Notes under the pieces: model-generated
Databases searched by the model: none
Seen by the model: only the letters and a program-made list of their open reading frames with translations
Told to the model about the DNA's origin: nothing
Assembly: GCF_900177615.1 (NCBI RefSeq)
Contig: NZ_FXAP01000001.1
Location: forward strand, 564,825-628,824
DNA length: 64,000 nucleotides
DNA from: Plantibacter flavus
Lineage (GTDB): Bacteria > Actinomycetota > Actinomycetes > Actinomycetales > Microbacteriaceae
Direction: 5' to 3'
Part shown: positions 25,670-34,444 of the stretch, piece by piece
Numbering within the stretch: the first letter of the stretch is position 1
Layout of the letters: every line of letters begins with the position of its first letter
Translations under genes and position numbers: made by a program

Positions 25670-28594
25670 GTGACATCCGCAGCAGCAGAGAAGCCCCTGT
25701 CCACTCAGCGCCGACGCGCCCCGATCGCGATCACGGTGGCGATCATCGCCGCGCTCCTCATCGGGTTCTTCGTGTTCTCGGGGTTCTACGCCGACCTGCT
25801 GTGGTTCCAACAGCTCGGCTTCACCGAGGTCCTGACCACGCAGTGGATCGCGGCGATCGCCATGTTCCTCGTCGGGTTCGTCGGGATGGCCCTCCCCGTC
25901 TGGCTGGCCATCGAGATCGCCTACCGGACCCGTCCGGTCTACGCGAAGCTCAGCTCGCAGGTCGACCGCTACCAGCAGGTGGTCGAGCCGCTCCGCCGAC
26001 TCGCGACCTACGGGATCCCGGCGCTCTTCGGGCTCTTCGGCGGTGTCGCCGCAGCCTCGCGCTGGCAGCTGGTGCTGCTGTGGATGAACGGGACCCCCTC
26101 CGGTACCAAGGACCCGCAGTTCAACCTCGACGTGTCGTTCTACCTCTTCGACCTGCCGTTCTTCCAGGCCGTGGTCGCCTTCTCCTCGGCGGTCGTCCTG
26201 ATCGCCCTCATCGCAACCGCCGTCGTCACCTACCTCTACGGAGGCATCCGGGTGGTCAGCCGCGAGGTCTGGATCTCGATGGCGGCCCGTGTGCAGATCT
26301 CGGTGCTCGCCGCGCTGTACCTGATCCTGCAGGCCGTCAGCCTCTGGCTCGACCAGTACACGACGCTGAACGACACCGGCACGCTCATCACCGGAGCTTC
26401 GTACACCGACGTCGCCGCGACCATCCCCGGTCGGGTGATCCTCGCCGGCATCGCGCTCATGGTCGCCGTCCTGTTCGTCGTCACCGCGTTCACCGGCCGC
26501 TGGCGTCTGCCGCTCGTCGGCACTGCGCTGCTCATCGTCGCATCGCTCATCGTCGGCAGCCTCTACCCGTGGATCGTGCAGCGCTTCCAGGTCGAGCCGA
26601 ACGCGAAGAGCCTCGAGACGCCGTACATCAAGCGGAATATCGACATGACCCGCGACGCCTACGGGATCGCCGGCGTCGAGGAGGAGGAGTACGCGGCCAC
26701 CACCGACGCCACTCCCGGTGCGCTCCGCCAGGACGCGGAGACCACGGCGAACATCCGGATCATCGACCCGTCACTCGTGAGCGCGTCGGTCGCACAGCTC
26801 GAGCAGTTCAAGCAGTTCTACTCCTTCGACAAGCAGCTCGACGTCGACCGCTACAACATTGACGGCAAGACCCAGGACGCCGTCGTCGCGGTCCGCGAGT
26901 TGAACGTCGCCGGCCTCGACAACTCGCAGTCGTGGATCAACAACACCGTCGTGTACACCCACGGGTACGGTCTGGTCGCCGCATACGGCAACCAGCGCTC
27001 GGCCTCCGGAGAGCCGGTCTTCCTCGAGTCGGGCATCCCCACCACCGGCGCGCTCGGCGACTTCGAGCCGCGCGTGTACTTCGGTGAGCAGTCGCCCGAC
27101 TACTCCATCGTCGGCGCTCCCAAGGGCGCGGACCCGGTGGAGCTCGACTACCCGTCGGGCACGCAGGGTGAGTCGCAGACCTACACGACCTTCGACGGCG
27201 ATGGCGGGCCAAAGCTCGACAACGTCTTCAAGAAGCTCGTCTACGCGCTCAAGTTCCAGTCGGAGCAGATCTTCCTCTCCGACTCCGTGAACAGCCAGTC
27301 GCAGATCCTCTACGACCGCGATCCGCTCACCCGGGTCCAGAAGGTCGCTCCCTACCTGACGCTCGACTCCGACCCCTACCCGTCCGTGGTGGACGGTCAG
27401 ATCGTCTGGATCGTCGACGGCTACACGACGAGCGCCAGCTACCCCTACTCGAAGACCGTGAGCCTGTCCGACACGATCTCCGACTCGGTCACGCCGGCGC
27501 AGAACTACGCGCTCGACGACGTCAACTACATCCGGAACTCGGTGAAGGCGACCGTCAACGCGTACGACGGCAAGGTGACGCTCTACAGCTGGGACGACCA
27601 GGATCCGATCCTCAAGACCTGGCAGAAGGTGTTCCCGTCGACGGTCAAGCCGATGTCGGACATGTCCGGTGATCTGATGAGCCATGTCCGGTACCCGGCC
27701 GACCTCTTCAAGGTCCAGCGTTCGGTGCTCGGCCAGTACCACGTCACCAACGCCGGTTCGTTCTACTCCAGCGAGGACGCGTGGGTCACCCCCAACGACC
27801 CGCAGTCGACCGACACGGAGAAGAAGTACCAGCCGCCGTACTACCTGACGATGCAGCTGCCCGAGCAGGACGCACCGTCCTTCTCCCTGTACTCCACGTT
27901 CATCCCGCGTCAGGGCGGTGAGCAGTCGCGGAACGTGTTGACGGGCTACCTCGCGGTCGATGCGAACGCCGGCGCCGAGGACGGCAAGCGGAGCTCCGAC
28001 TACGGCAAGATCAGACTCTTGACCCTGCCGAAGGACGACACCGTGCCGGGCCCCGGCCAGGTGCAGAACACGTTCGACTCGGATCCGAGCGTGTCGAGCC
28101 AGATCAACATCCTGAAGCAGGGCCAGACAGAGGTGCTGAACGGCAACCTGCTGACCGTGCCGGTCGGTGGCGGGCTGCTCTACGTGCAGCCGGTCTACGT
28201 GAAGTCCACCGGCGACACGAGCTTCCCACTCCTGCAGAAGGTGCTCGTCGCCTTCGGCGACCAGATCGCCTTCGAAGACACGCTGGACGAGGCGCTCGAC
28301 GTCCTGTTCGGCGGCGACTCGGGTGCGGATGCGGGTGACACCAACGTCCCGGGCGACAGCACGACGCCCCCGACGGACGGCACGGACACCGGCGGTGGAA
28401 CCGACACGGGCTCGACCCCGAGCACCGGTGACCCGACGGTGGACGCGCAGATCAAGACGCTGCTCGACCAGGCGAAGGCAGCGATGGTCGAGAAGGACGC
28501 GGCCATGGCGAGCGGTGACTGGGCTGCCTACGGGGTGGCGGACAAGAAGATCTCCGACGCACTGGCGCAGGCGCTCGCACTGCTGAACGGCTGA
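25670..28594 (+). CDS. UPF0182 family large membrane protein
   Basis: A 974-residue protein of the UPF0182 family. About seven membrane helices occupy the first 330 residues (for example ITVAIIAALLIGFFVFSGFYADLLW), and a large extracellular domain follows with the family's conserved stretches (RNIDMTRDAYGI, TYTTFDGDGG, VRYPADLFKVQR). Residues about 885-925 form an Asp/Thr/Gly linker, then a helical end. The role is unknown; a cell-envelope function is inferred from topology. Confidence 0.9.
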   Translation: MTSAAAEKPLSTQRRRAPIAITVAIIAALLIGFFVFSGFYADLLWFQQLGFTEVLTTQWIAAIAMFLVGFVGMALPVWLAIEIAYRTRPVYAKLSSQVDRYQQVVEPLRRLATYGIPALFGLFGGVAAASRWQLVLLWMNGTPSGTKDPQFNLDVSFYLFDLPFFQAVVAFSSAVVLIALIATAVVTYLYGGIRVVSREVWISMAARVQISVLAALYLILQAVSLWLDQYTTLNDTGTLITGASYTDVAATIPGRVILAGIALMVAVLFVVTAFTGRWRLPLVGTALLIVASLIVGSLYPWIVQRFQVEPNAKSLETPYIKRNIDMTRDAYGIAGVEEEEYAATTDATPGALRQDAETTANIRIIDPSLVSASVAQLEQFKQFYSFDKQLDVDRYNIDGKTQDAVVAVRELNVAGLDNSQSWINNTVVYTHGYGLVAAYGNQRSASGEPVFLESGIPTTGALGDFEPRVYFGEQSPDYSIVGAPKGADPVELDYPSGTQGESQTYTTFDGDGGPKLDNVFKKLVYALKFQSEQIFLSDSVNSQSQILYDRDPLTRVQKVAPYLTLDSDPYPSVVDGQIVWIVDGYTTSASYPYSKTVSLSDTISDSVTPAQNYALDDVNYIRNSVKATVNAYDGKVTLYSWDDQDPILKTWQKVFPSTVKPMSDMSGDLMSHVRYPADLFKVQRSVLGQYHVTNAGSFYSSEDAWVTPNDPQSTDTEKKYQPPYYLTMQLPEQDAPSFSLYSTFIPRQGGEQSRNVLTGYLAVDANAGAEDGKRSSDYGKIRLLTLPKDDTVPGPGQVQNTFDSDPSVSSQINILKQGQTEVLNGNLLTVPVGGGLLYVQPVYVKSTGDTSFPLLQKVLVAFGDQIAFEDTLDEALDVLFGGDSGADAGDTNVPGDSTTPPTDGTDTGGGTDTGSTPSTGDPTVDAQIKTLLDQAKAAMVEKDAAMASGDWAAYGVADKKISDALAQALALLNG

Positions 28595-28609
28595 TTCCGA
28601 GCCGGCAAT

Positions 28610-28645
28610 CCGAACGGCGTCGCCCTGACGGGCGGCGCCGTTCGG
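28610..28645 (+). terminator. Terminator of the UPF0182 gene
   Basis: A 16-bp stem with one G-T (28610-28625 with 28630-28645) and a four-base loop lies 15 bases after the stop codon. Confidence 0.75.
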
Positions 28646-28697
28646 CGTTCCAGGAGGAGGGATTCGGCCGGAATCGGGGTGCTCAACGGCACGCGAT

Positions 28698-28726
28698 TTG
28701 CACGCCCTCAGAATGCATGCTAGGTT
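28698..28726 (+). promoter_or_regulatory. tRNA-fMet promoter
   Basis: TTGCAC at 28698-28703 and TAGGTT at 28721-28726, separated by 17 bases, form the best -35/-10 pair in the window. The -10 box ends 12 bases before the mature tRNA 5' end. Confidence 0.7.
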
Positions 28727-28738
28727 TATCTCTTGTGC

Positions 28739-28812
28739 CGCAGGGTGGAGCAGTTCGGTAGCTCGCTGGGCTCATAACCCAGAGGTCGTAGGTTCAAATC
28801 CTGCCCCTGCAA
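28739..28812 (+). tRNA. Initiator tRNA-fMet (CAT)
   Basis: A complete cloverleaf with anticodon CAT in the loop CTCATAA. Two hallmarks mark it as the initiator: the first acceptor pair is a C-A mismatch, and three consecutive G-C pairs (GGG/CCC) close the anticodon stem. The T-loop is TTCAAAT. The 3' CCA is not encoded. Confidence 0.95.
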
Positions 28813-28823
28813 CAGAAAAGATG

Positions 28824-28852
28824 AAATCCCGGTCTCCTCGAGACCGGGATTT
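28824..28852. terminator. Perfect 13-bp hairpin after tRNA-fMet
   Basis: AAATCCCGGTCTC pairs perfectly with GAGACCGGGATTT around a CTC loop, starting 11 bases after the tRNA. The A-run before and T-run after make it work in both directions, serving the tRNA and the convergent ald gene. Confidence 0.85.
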
Positions 28853-28895
28853 CGTCGTTTCCGGGAATGGTCGCCCGCGGCCGGCGAGCGGCGGG

Positions 28896-29999
28896 TCAGC
28901 CCATCGTCGCGACGGGGAGGCCGAACGCCGCGGCCACGCCGGCGTTGGCGACCGCACCCGCATGGATGTTGACGCCCGCGCGGAGCGCTGCGTCGGCCGC
29001 CACCGCTTCTCCCGTGCCCTGGTCGGCGATGGCGAGTGCGTACCGGAGGGTGGCGTTGGTCAGCGCGCGCGTCGAGGTCTCCGGGACGGCGCCGGGCATG
29101 TTGGCCACGCAGTAGTAGAGGCTGTCGTGGACACGGAACGTGGGGTCGTCGTGCGTCGTCGGCCGGGAGCCCTCGAAGCAGCCGCCCTGGTCGATAGCGA
29201 TGTCGACGAGCACCGAGCCGGGTTTCATGTCCGCCACCATGGCGTCGGTGACGAGCTTCGGGGCCTGCGCCCCGGGGATGAGCACCGATCCGATGACGAG
29301 GTCGGCGTCGCGGAGCTGCTCCGCGATCTCGTAAGCCGATGACGGCCTGGTCTGGATCTGCCCATTGAAGCGGTTCTCCAGCTCGCGCAGGCGAGGGATG
29401 GAGATGTCGATGATCGTGACGTCCGCCTGCATGCCGAGCGCGTTGGCTGCGGCGTGCTCGCCGGCGACCCCGCCGCCGATGACGACGACCTTCGCCTTGG
29501 GGGTTCCGGGCACGCCGCCCAGCAGGATCCCGCGTCCACCGGTGGCGCGCATGAGGTGGTAGGCGCCGACCTGGGTCGACAGCCGTCCCGCGACCTCGCT
29601 CATCGGCTGCAGGAGCGGCAGAGAGCGATTGGGGAGCTGCACGGTCTCATAAGCGATCGCGGTGGTCCCAGAGGCGAGCAGGGCGTCGGTGAGCGGACGG
29701 TCCGCCGCGAGGTGGAGGTAGGTGAAGAGCGTCTGGTCGGCCCGCAGGTAGCCGTACTCGGCGGCGACGGGCTCCTTCACCTTGAGTAGGAGGTCGCCAG
29801 CCGCCCAGACGGAGGCCGCGTCGGCGGCGATGGTCGCCCCGGCGGTGCGATACGCGTCGTCGTGATTGCCGGATCCGAGGCCGGCGCCCGCCTGGACGAC
29901 GACCTCATGGCCGTGTCGGACGAGTTCGTGGACGCCGCCGGGTGTCGCGGCGACCCGGTTCTCGTTGTTCTTGATCTCCGTGGGGATGCCGATTCGCAT
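28896..29999 (-). CDS. ald: Alanine dehydrogenase
   Basis: A 367-residue enzyme interconverting L-alanine and pyruvate plus ammonia with NAD. It starts MRIGIPTEIKNNENRVA, and the catalytic Lys75 (LLKVKEP) and His96 (TYLHLA) are present, with the NAD fold at VVVIGGGVAGEHAA and the NMPGAVP loop. The ATG at 29999 has GAGGA upstream; the longer frame overlaps the divergent regulator and is not real. It is divergent from an Lrp/AsnC regulator, the classic ald-aldR arrangement. Confidence 0.94.
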   Translation of the reverse strand: MRIGIPTEIKNNENRVAATPGGVHELVRHGHEVVVQAGAGLGSGNHDDAYRTAGATIAADAASVWAAGDLLLKVKEPVAAEYGYLRADQTLFTYLHLAADRPLTDALLASGTTAIAYETVQLPNRSLPLLQPMSEVAGRLSTQVGAYHLMRATGGRGILLGGVPGTPKAKVVVIGGGVAGEHAAANALGMQADVTIIDISIPRLRELENRFNGQIQTRPSSAYEIAEQLRDADLVIGSVLIPGAQAPKLVTDAMVADMKPGSVLVDIAIDQGGCFEGSRPTTHDDPTFRVHDSLYYCVANMPGAVPETSTRALTNATLRYALAIADQGTGEAVAADAALRAGVNIHAGAVANAGVAAAFGLPVATMG

Positions 30000-30065
30000 G
30001 GCTGGTTCCTCTCGCAGGCTGGGCCAAGGCTCGGCTCTCCCGCTCGTCGGTGGACGGTGTGCGAC

Positions 30066-30146
30066 TATTCTGAGGTTGCTGCGTTTCAGACGGATGAACA
30101 CCGCAGCTTCCGCGGAACTCACGCTTGAATTCGATGATGATTCGAT
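30066..30146. promoter_or_regulatory. ald/aldR divergent control region with direct repeats
   Basis: In the 169-base divergent gap, TATTCT (30066-30071) is a candidate plus-strand -10 and ATTCGAT occurs twice (30129-30135 and 30140-30146), 11 bases apart, one helical turn. This AT-rich patch just before the regulator start is a plausible Lrp/AsnC operator. Binding is inferred. Confidence 0.45.
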
Positions 30147-30168
30147 TGGAACGCAGAAGGGGCGCAGA

Positions 30169-30651
30169 ATGACGAACAATCTGCACACGCGCGCGGACCT
30201 CGATGAGGTCGACCACGCGCTGCTGCGCCTCCTGCAGGAGAACGCGCGCATGACGAACGCCCGCATGGCGGAGCTCGTCGGCATCGCCCCATCGACGTGT
30301 GTCGCCCGAGTGCGGTCGCTCGTCGACCGCGGCGTGATCACGGGGTTCTCGGCGCGTATCGATCCGGTCGCGGTCGGGCTCGGTCTCGAGGCGCTCATCA
30401 GCGTCAACATCAGGGCAGGGGCTCGCGCCCGTATCGCCGAGTTCAGCGCCGGCATCCGACAGCTCCCGGAGGTCGTGCAGGTGTTCTTCCTCGGCGGCTC
30501 CGAGGACTTCGTCATCCATCTCGCGGCGCGGGACAGCGCCCACATCCGCGACTTCGTCGTCGAGCACCTGTCGGCCGATCCGACGGTCGCCTCGACCCGC
30601 ACGAGCCTGGTGTTCGATCACTCGTTCATCGGCGTCGCGGTGGGGGAGTGA
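30169..30651 (+). CDS. aldR: Lrp/AsnC family regulator of alanine dehydrogenase
   Basis: A 160-residue regulator: an AsnC-type winged helix-turn-helix (LRLLQENARMTNARMAELVGIAPSTCVARVRSL, residues about 19-50) and an RAM ligand-binding domain (VVQVFFLGGSEDFVIHLAAR). Members bind amino acids and form octamers; mycobacterial AldR controls ald in response to alanine. The ATG at 30169 is preceded by AGAAGGGG; an upstream in-frame codon would intrude into ald. The gene symbol rests on position and family. Confidence 0.82.
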   Translation: MTNNLHTRADLDEVDHALLRLLQENARMTNARMAELVGIAPSTCVARVRSLVDRGVITGFSARIDPVAVGLGLEALISVNIRAGARARIAEFSAGIRQLPEVVQVFFLGGSEDFVIHLAARDSAHIRDFVVEHLSADPTVASTRTSLVFDHSFIGVAVGE

Positions 30652-31048
30652 GGTCGATCCACGCCGGCACCGGCCGAGCGAAGGTCACGAACGCATAACG
30701 AAGGAGTTCCGCGGAAAACCCTGACTATGTTCGGTTTTGCCATGGAGGCCGTGCGCGATGTCCGCCTTTTGGGGGATCCTCGATTAGCCAGCAGCTGTGA
30801 GTTTCGTTAGCGTTGTCGACGGCCCGCAAGGGCTGACCTACGTAACCGCGTCCCGCCCCCTGTCGCCCCGTGACGGCGTGCTGGACGTACGGTCGAACGC
30901 CACGCGGTAGCCGTTGTCGCCCCACGTGATCCGAGCCCGCGCGCTGTCCATCAGTGCGCCGATGGGGCGGATCGAGAGCCGTTCGACCCGGCCTGACGAT
31001 CGACAGGAAGAGCGCACCGCGGTTCCGCGTGCGCTTCCAGGAGAACAC
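30652..31048. other. Intergenic region upstream of proV
   Basis: About 400 bases without a confident gene. It holds a perfect palindrome TTCCGCGGAA (30707-30716), a possible -10 TATGTT (30726-30731), and a hairpin GCGCAC/GTGCGC with inner GCGG/CCGC (31012-31034) ending just before the proV ribosome site CAGGAG. On the minus strand 30838-30951 is a 37-codon frame with high third-position GC, reading MDSARARITWGDNGYRVAFD at its start, that may be a small gene or a relic. I recognise no known riboswitch. Confidence 0.5.
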
Positions 31049-32410
31049 ATGACCGAAACGATTGCCGTCTCCGCGACGGGACTGTACAAGGTCTTCGGCA
31101 GGAAGCCGAAGGAAGCCGTGAAACGCCTGCAGGCCGGTGCCTCGCGTGACGAACTCGCCTCCGGCGGGACCACCGCAGCCGTCATCGACGCCTCGTTCGA
31201 GGTGAAACAGGGCGAGATCTTCGTCGTGATGGGCCTCTCCGGCTCGGGCAAGTCGACGCTGATCCGGATGCTCAACGGCCTGCTCGAGCCGACGGCGGGC
31301 ACCGTGACCATCGCCGGGAAGCCGATCTCGGGGGTGTCCTCGAAGCAGCTGCGTGCAGTCCGACAGGACAACATCTCGATGGTCTTCCAGCACTTCGCCC
31401 TGCTGCCGCACCGCACGGTGCTCGAGAACGCCGCCTACGGACTCGAGGTGAAGGGTGTGCCGGCCGCTGAACGACGCGAGCGGGCCCAGGCCGTCGTCGA
31501 GCGCGTCGGGCTCGCAGGCTGGGAGGACAAGCTCCCGGGCCAACTCTCGGGCGGGATGCAGCAGCGCGTCGGCCTCGCCCGCGCACTCGCCTCGGACACC
31601 GACATCCTCCTCATGGACGAGGCGTTCTCCGCGCTCGATCCCCTCATCCGCCGCGAGATGCAGGAGCAGCTCGTCGAGCTGCAGGCCGAGCTCGGCAAGA
31701 CCATCGTGTTCATCACCCACGACCTCAACGAGGCGATGTTCCTCGGCGACCGGATCGCCGTCATGCGCGACGGCCGGATCGTCCAGGTCGGCACCCCGAA
31801 CGACATCCTGACCGACCCGGCGAACGACTACGTCGCCCAGTTCGTCCAGGACGTCGACCGCGCCCGCGTCCTGACCGCCGGTGGCGTGATGGAACCCGCG
31901 CGCTCCGTCGTCTCCGCATCCGCCGGACCCAGGGCTGCGCTGCGCATCATGCGCGACCTGCAGACCTCGACCGCCTTCGTGGTCGGTCCGGGTCGGCAGC
32001 TCCTCGGCGTCGTCCGCGACAAGGACGTGCTGCGTCTCGTCCGCGCGGGCGACCACGAGCTCGGCAGCGTCATCACCGCCGACCTCGCCACGGTCTCGCC
32101 GGAGGCGGCGCTCGTCGACCTCTTCGAGTCCGCCGTCGAGAGTGCCCTGCCCGTCGCGGTCGTGGACGAGCGGACGCGCCTGCTGGGCGTCGTCCCGCGG
32201 GTGACCCTGCTCGCCGCCGTCGGCAACGTCTCGACCAACACGGACGAGATCAGCCTCGTCGGGCCGCCGGCGACGGTGCCCGTCGAGCTCATCACGGCGA
32301 CCCTGCGGTCGACCGCGGAGGACCCGCAGCACCCCGATGACGTGACCTCGTCGATCGAGACCAGCGCCGCCGAACCGGCAGCGAGCCTGCCGGAAGGGAG
32401 TGTCCGATGA
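31049..32410 (+). CDS. proV: Glycine betaine/proline ABC transporter ATPase with CBS pair
   Basis: A 453-residue ProV/OpuAA-type ATPase. Walker A GLSGSGKS (residues 62-69), signature LSGGMQQRVGLARAL and LLMDEAFSAL are intact; an insertion (KEAVKRLQAGASRDELA) near residue 22 is typical of the family. A C-terminal CBS pair (about 280-400) senses ionic strength in OpuA relatives. With ProW and ProX it imports compatible solutes under osmotic stress. The ATG at 31049 has CAGGAG upstream. The stop overlaps proW (ATGA). Confidence 0.92.
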   Translation: MTETIAVSATGLYKVFGRKPKEAVKRLQAGASRDELASGGTTAAVIDASFEVKQGEIFVVMGLSGSGKSTLIRMLNGLLEPTAGTVTIAGKPISGVSSKQLRAVRQDNISMVFQHFALLPHRTVLENAAYGLEVKGVPAAERRERAQAVVERVGLAGWEDKLPGQLSGGMQQRVGLARALASDTDILLMDEAFSALDPLIRREMQEQLVELQAELGKTIVFITHDLNEAMFLGDRIAVMRDGRIVQVGTPNDILTDPANDYVAQFVQDVDRARVLTAGGVMEPARSVVSASAGPRAALRIMRDLQTSTAFVVGPGRQLLGVVRDKDVLRLVRAGDHELGSVITADLATVSPEAALVDLFESAVESALPVAVVDERTRLLGVVPRVTLLAAVGNVSTNTDEISLVGPPATVPVELITATLRSTAEDPQHPDDVTSSIETSAAEPAASLPEGSVR

Positions 32411-33414
32411 ACGGCATCCGTCTCCAGTCGTCCGGGTTCCTGGACGCCATCACCCGCCCCGAGATCGGTGCGTGGGTCGAAGCCTTCGTCGACTTCATCA
32501 CCGACGTCTTCCAGCCCGTCTTCGACGTCATCCGGAGCGTCTTCCAGGGGCTGTACGACGGCGTCGACCTCGTGCTCAGCGGTCCGCCGTTCTGGGTGAT
32601 CATCATCGTCGCCGCCCTGCTGGCCTTCGTCGCACGGGGCCCGGTGTTCGCCGTCGGCTCCGCGGTCGGGCTGTTGATCATCGTCGGCGTCGAGCAGTGG
32701 GACAACGCGATGGACTCGCTCTCGCTCGTGCTCGTGGCCGGACTCATCGCCATCGTGATCGGGATCCCGCTCGGCATCCTGGCGGCGCGCTCGAAGGTCG
32801 CGTCGTCGATCATCCGGCCGTTGCTCGACTTCATGCAGACGACTCCTGCGTTCGTCTACCTCATCCCCGCGCTCATCCTGTTCCGCATCGGCGTCGTCCC
32901 GGGCATCGTCGCGACGATCGTCTTCGCGCTGGCCCCGGCCGTCCGTCTCACGGAACTCGGGATCCGCAACGTCGACCGCGAGGTCGTCGAGGCCGGCAAC
33001 GCGTTCGGTGCTTCCTCCTGGCGGATCCTGCGCCAGATCCAGCTGCCGCTCGCGATGCCGAACATCATGGCCGGAGTCAACCAGGTCATCATGCTCTCGC
33101 TCTCGATGGTCGTCATCGCCGGCATGGTCGGCGCCGGCGGCCTGGGTGGCGACGTCGTCAAGAGCCTCTCCCGGATCGACATCCAGCTCGGCTCCGAAGC
33201 GGGCCTGTCGGTCGTCATCCTGGCGATCTTCCTGGACCGTCTCACGGCTTCCCTCGGCGGCGGTCGCAAGCAGCGCGGGAAGGGCACGAAGGCTGCCCCG
33301 TCCTCGCCCGGCGGGATCCGACCGGCGCCTGCCTCGAGCACCACGACGACCGACAGCACCGCCTCCGGTGAGGAGCAGCGCACGCCCGCCGAGTCGCCGA
33401 CCACCGTGCGGTGA
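32407..33414 (+). CDS. proW: Glycine betaine ABC transporter permease
   Basis: A 335-residue membrane protein with about six helices and the BPD permease loop (EAGNAFGASSWRILRQIQLPLAMPNIMAGVNQ), which contacts ProV. The N-terminus has an extra hydrophobic stretch before the core; the C-terminal ~50 residues are a Thr/Ser/Pro-rich tail. Start overlaps the proV stop by four bases, indicating coupling. Confidence 0.9.
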   Translation: MNGIRLQSSGFLDAITRPEIGAWVEAFVDFITDVFQPVFDVIRSVFQGLYDGVDLVLSGPPFWVIIIVAALLAFVARGPVFAVGSAVGLLIIVGVEQWDNAMDSLSLVLVAGLIAIVIGIPLGILAARSKVASSIIRPLLDFMQTTPAFVYLIPALILFRIGVVPGIVATIVFALAPAVRLTELGIRNVDREVVEAGNAFGASSWRILRQIQLPLAMPNIMAGVNQVIMLSLSMVVIAGMVGAGGLGGDVVKSLSRIDIQLGSEAGLSVVILAIFLDRLTASLGGGRKQRGKGTKAAPSSPGGIRPAPASSTTTTDSTASGEEQRTPAESPTTVR

Positions 33415-33485
33415 CCCACCGGCACACAGCTTCCATCCGACGACACCGATCCCCGCGTCACGCGGGACGAAAGGAATCATCGAAC

Positions 33486-34382
33486 ATGCAGTACCGCACC
33501 AAGATCGCAACCACCATCGCAGCGGGGGCGGCGGCGACGCTCGCCATCTCCGGCTGCTCCGCGGGCGCCTCGGACGAGACGCTCGAGAACGGCGACAAGC
33601 AGGCGGTGACCATCGCCGTGTTCAGCGGCTGGGACGAGGGCATCGCGGCCTCCGAGCTGTGGAAGGCCGTGCTCGAGGAGCAGGGCTACGACGTCACCCT
33701 CGAGGAGGCGGAGCCCGCCCCGGTGTTCTCTGGCCTCAGCACCGGTGACTACGACCTGACGCTCGACGTCTGGCTGCCGACCACGCACGCGAGTTACATC
33801 GAGAAGTTCGGTGACGACGTCGTCGACCTCGGCGCCTGGAACACCGACGCCAAGCTCACGATCGCCGTCAACGAGGACGCCCCTGTCGACTCGCTCGAGG
33901 ACCTCGCGGCCAACGCGGACCTCTTCGACAGCCGCCTCGTCGGCATCGACCCCGGTGCCGGGCTGACCGAGGCCACCCAGGACAAGGTCATCCCCGAGTA
34001 CGGCCTCGACGACTGGGAGTTCCTGACCTCGGGCACTCCTGCCATGCTCTCGGAGCTGAAGGCCGCGACCGACGCCGGCGAGAACATCGCCGTCACGCTG
34101 TGGCGTCCGCACTGGGCCTACGACGCGTTCCCGATCAAGGACCTCGAGGACCCGAAGGGCGCCCTCGGAGATGCCGAAGGCATCCACAGCTTCGGCAAGG
34201 CCGACTTCGCGGACGAGTACCCGACGCTCGCCGGGTGGCTGAAGGACTTCGACTTCGACTCGGAGCGACTGTTCTCGCTCGAGAACGCGATGTTCAACGA
34301 GGGTGACTCGAAGGACTACGCGCCGGTCGTCAAGCAGTGGATCAGCGACAACCAGGAGTACGTGGACTCGCTCACAAAGTAG
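33486..34382 (+). CDS. proX: Glycine betaine-binding lipoprotein
   Basis: A 298-residue solute-binding protein. The N-terminus is a lipoprotein signal ending LAISGC, with Cys as the predicted lipidation site. The mature part has the OpuAC/ProX features, with aromatic residues for the cation cage (WLPTTHASYIEKF, LWRPHWAYDAF). The ATG at 33486 has AAAGGA upstream and follows proW by 71 bases, so it is last in the proVWX operon. Confidence 0.9.
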   Translation: MQYRTKIATTIAAGAAATLAISGCSAGASDETLENGDKQAVTIAVFSGWDEGIAASELWKAVLEEQGYDVTLEEAEPAPVFSGLSTGDYDLTLDVWLPTTHASYIEKFGDDVVDLGAWNTDAKLTIAVNEDAPVDSLEDLAANADLFDSRLVGIDPGAGLTEATQDKVIPEYGLDDWEFLTSGTPAMLSELKAATDAGENIAVTLWRPHWAYDAFPIKDLEDPKGALGDAEGIHSFGKADFADEYPTLAGWLKDFDFDSERLFSLENAMFNEGDSKDYAPVVKQWISDNQEYVDSLTK

Positions 34383-34392
34383 CGGATCGATG

Positions 34393-34430
34393 AGACGACG
34401 GGCACCGGAGCGATCCGGTGCCCGTCGTCT
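34393..34430. terminator. Perfect 17-bp terminator after proX
   Basis: AGACGACGGGCACCGGA pairs with TCCGGTGCCCGTCGTCT around a GCGA loop, ten bases after the proX stop; it also lies just past the end of the convergent aminotransferase gene. Confidence 0.85.
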
Positions 34431-34444
34431 TGTGCATCGGAGCG

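Noticed and set aside
30700-30810. 27-codon plus-strand ORF beginning MFGFAMEAV
   Set aside because: Ribosome site AAGGAG is about 20 bases away and codon use is not typical.
30652-31048. Riboswitch upstream of proVWX
   Set aside because: No recognisable conserved core of a known class; hairpin and palindrome recorded instead.
30725-32332. 535-codon minus-strand frame opposite proV
   Set aside because: proV motifs are intact on the plus strand; only the part upstream of proV was kept as a low-confidence patch.
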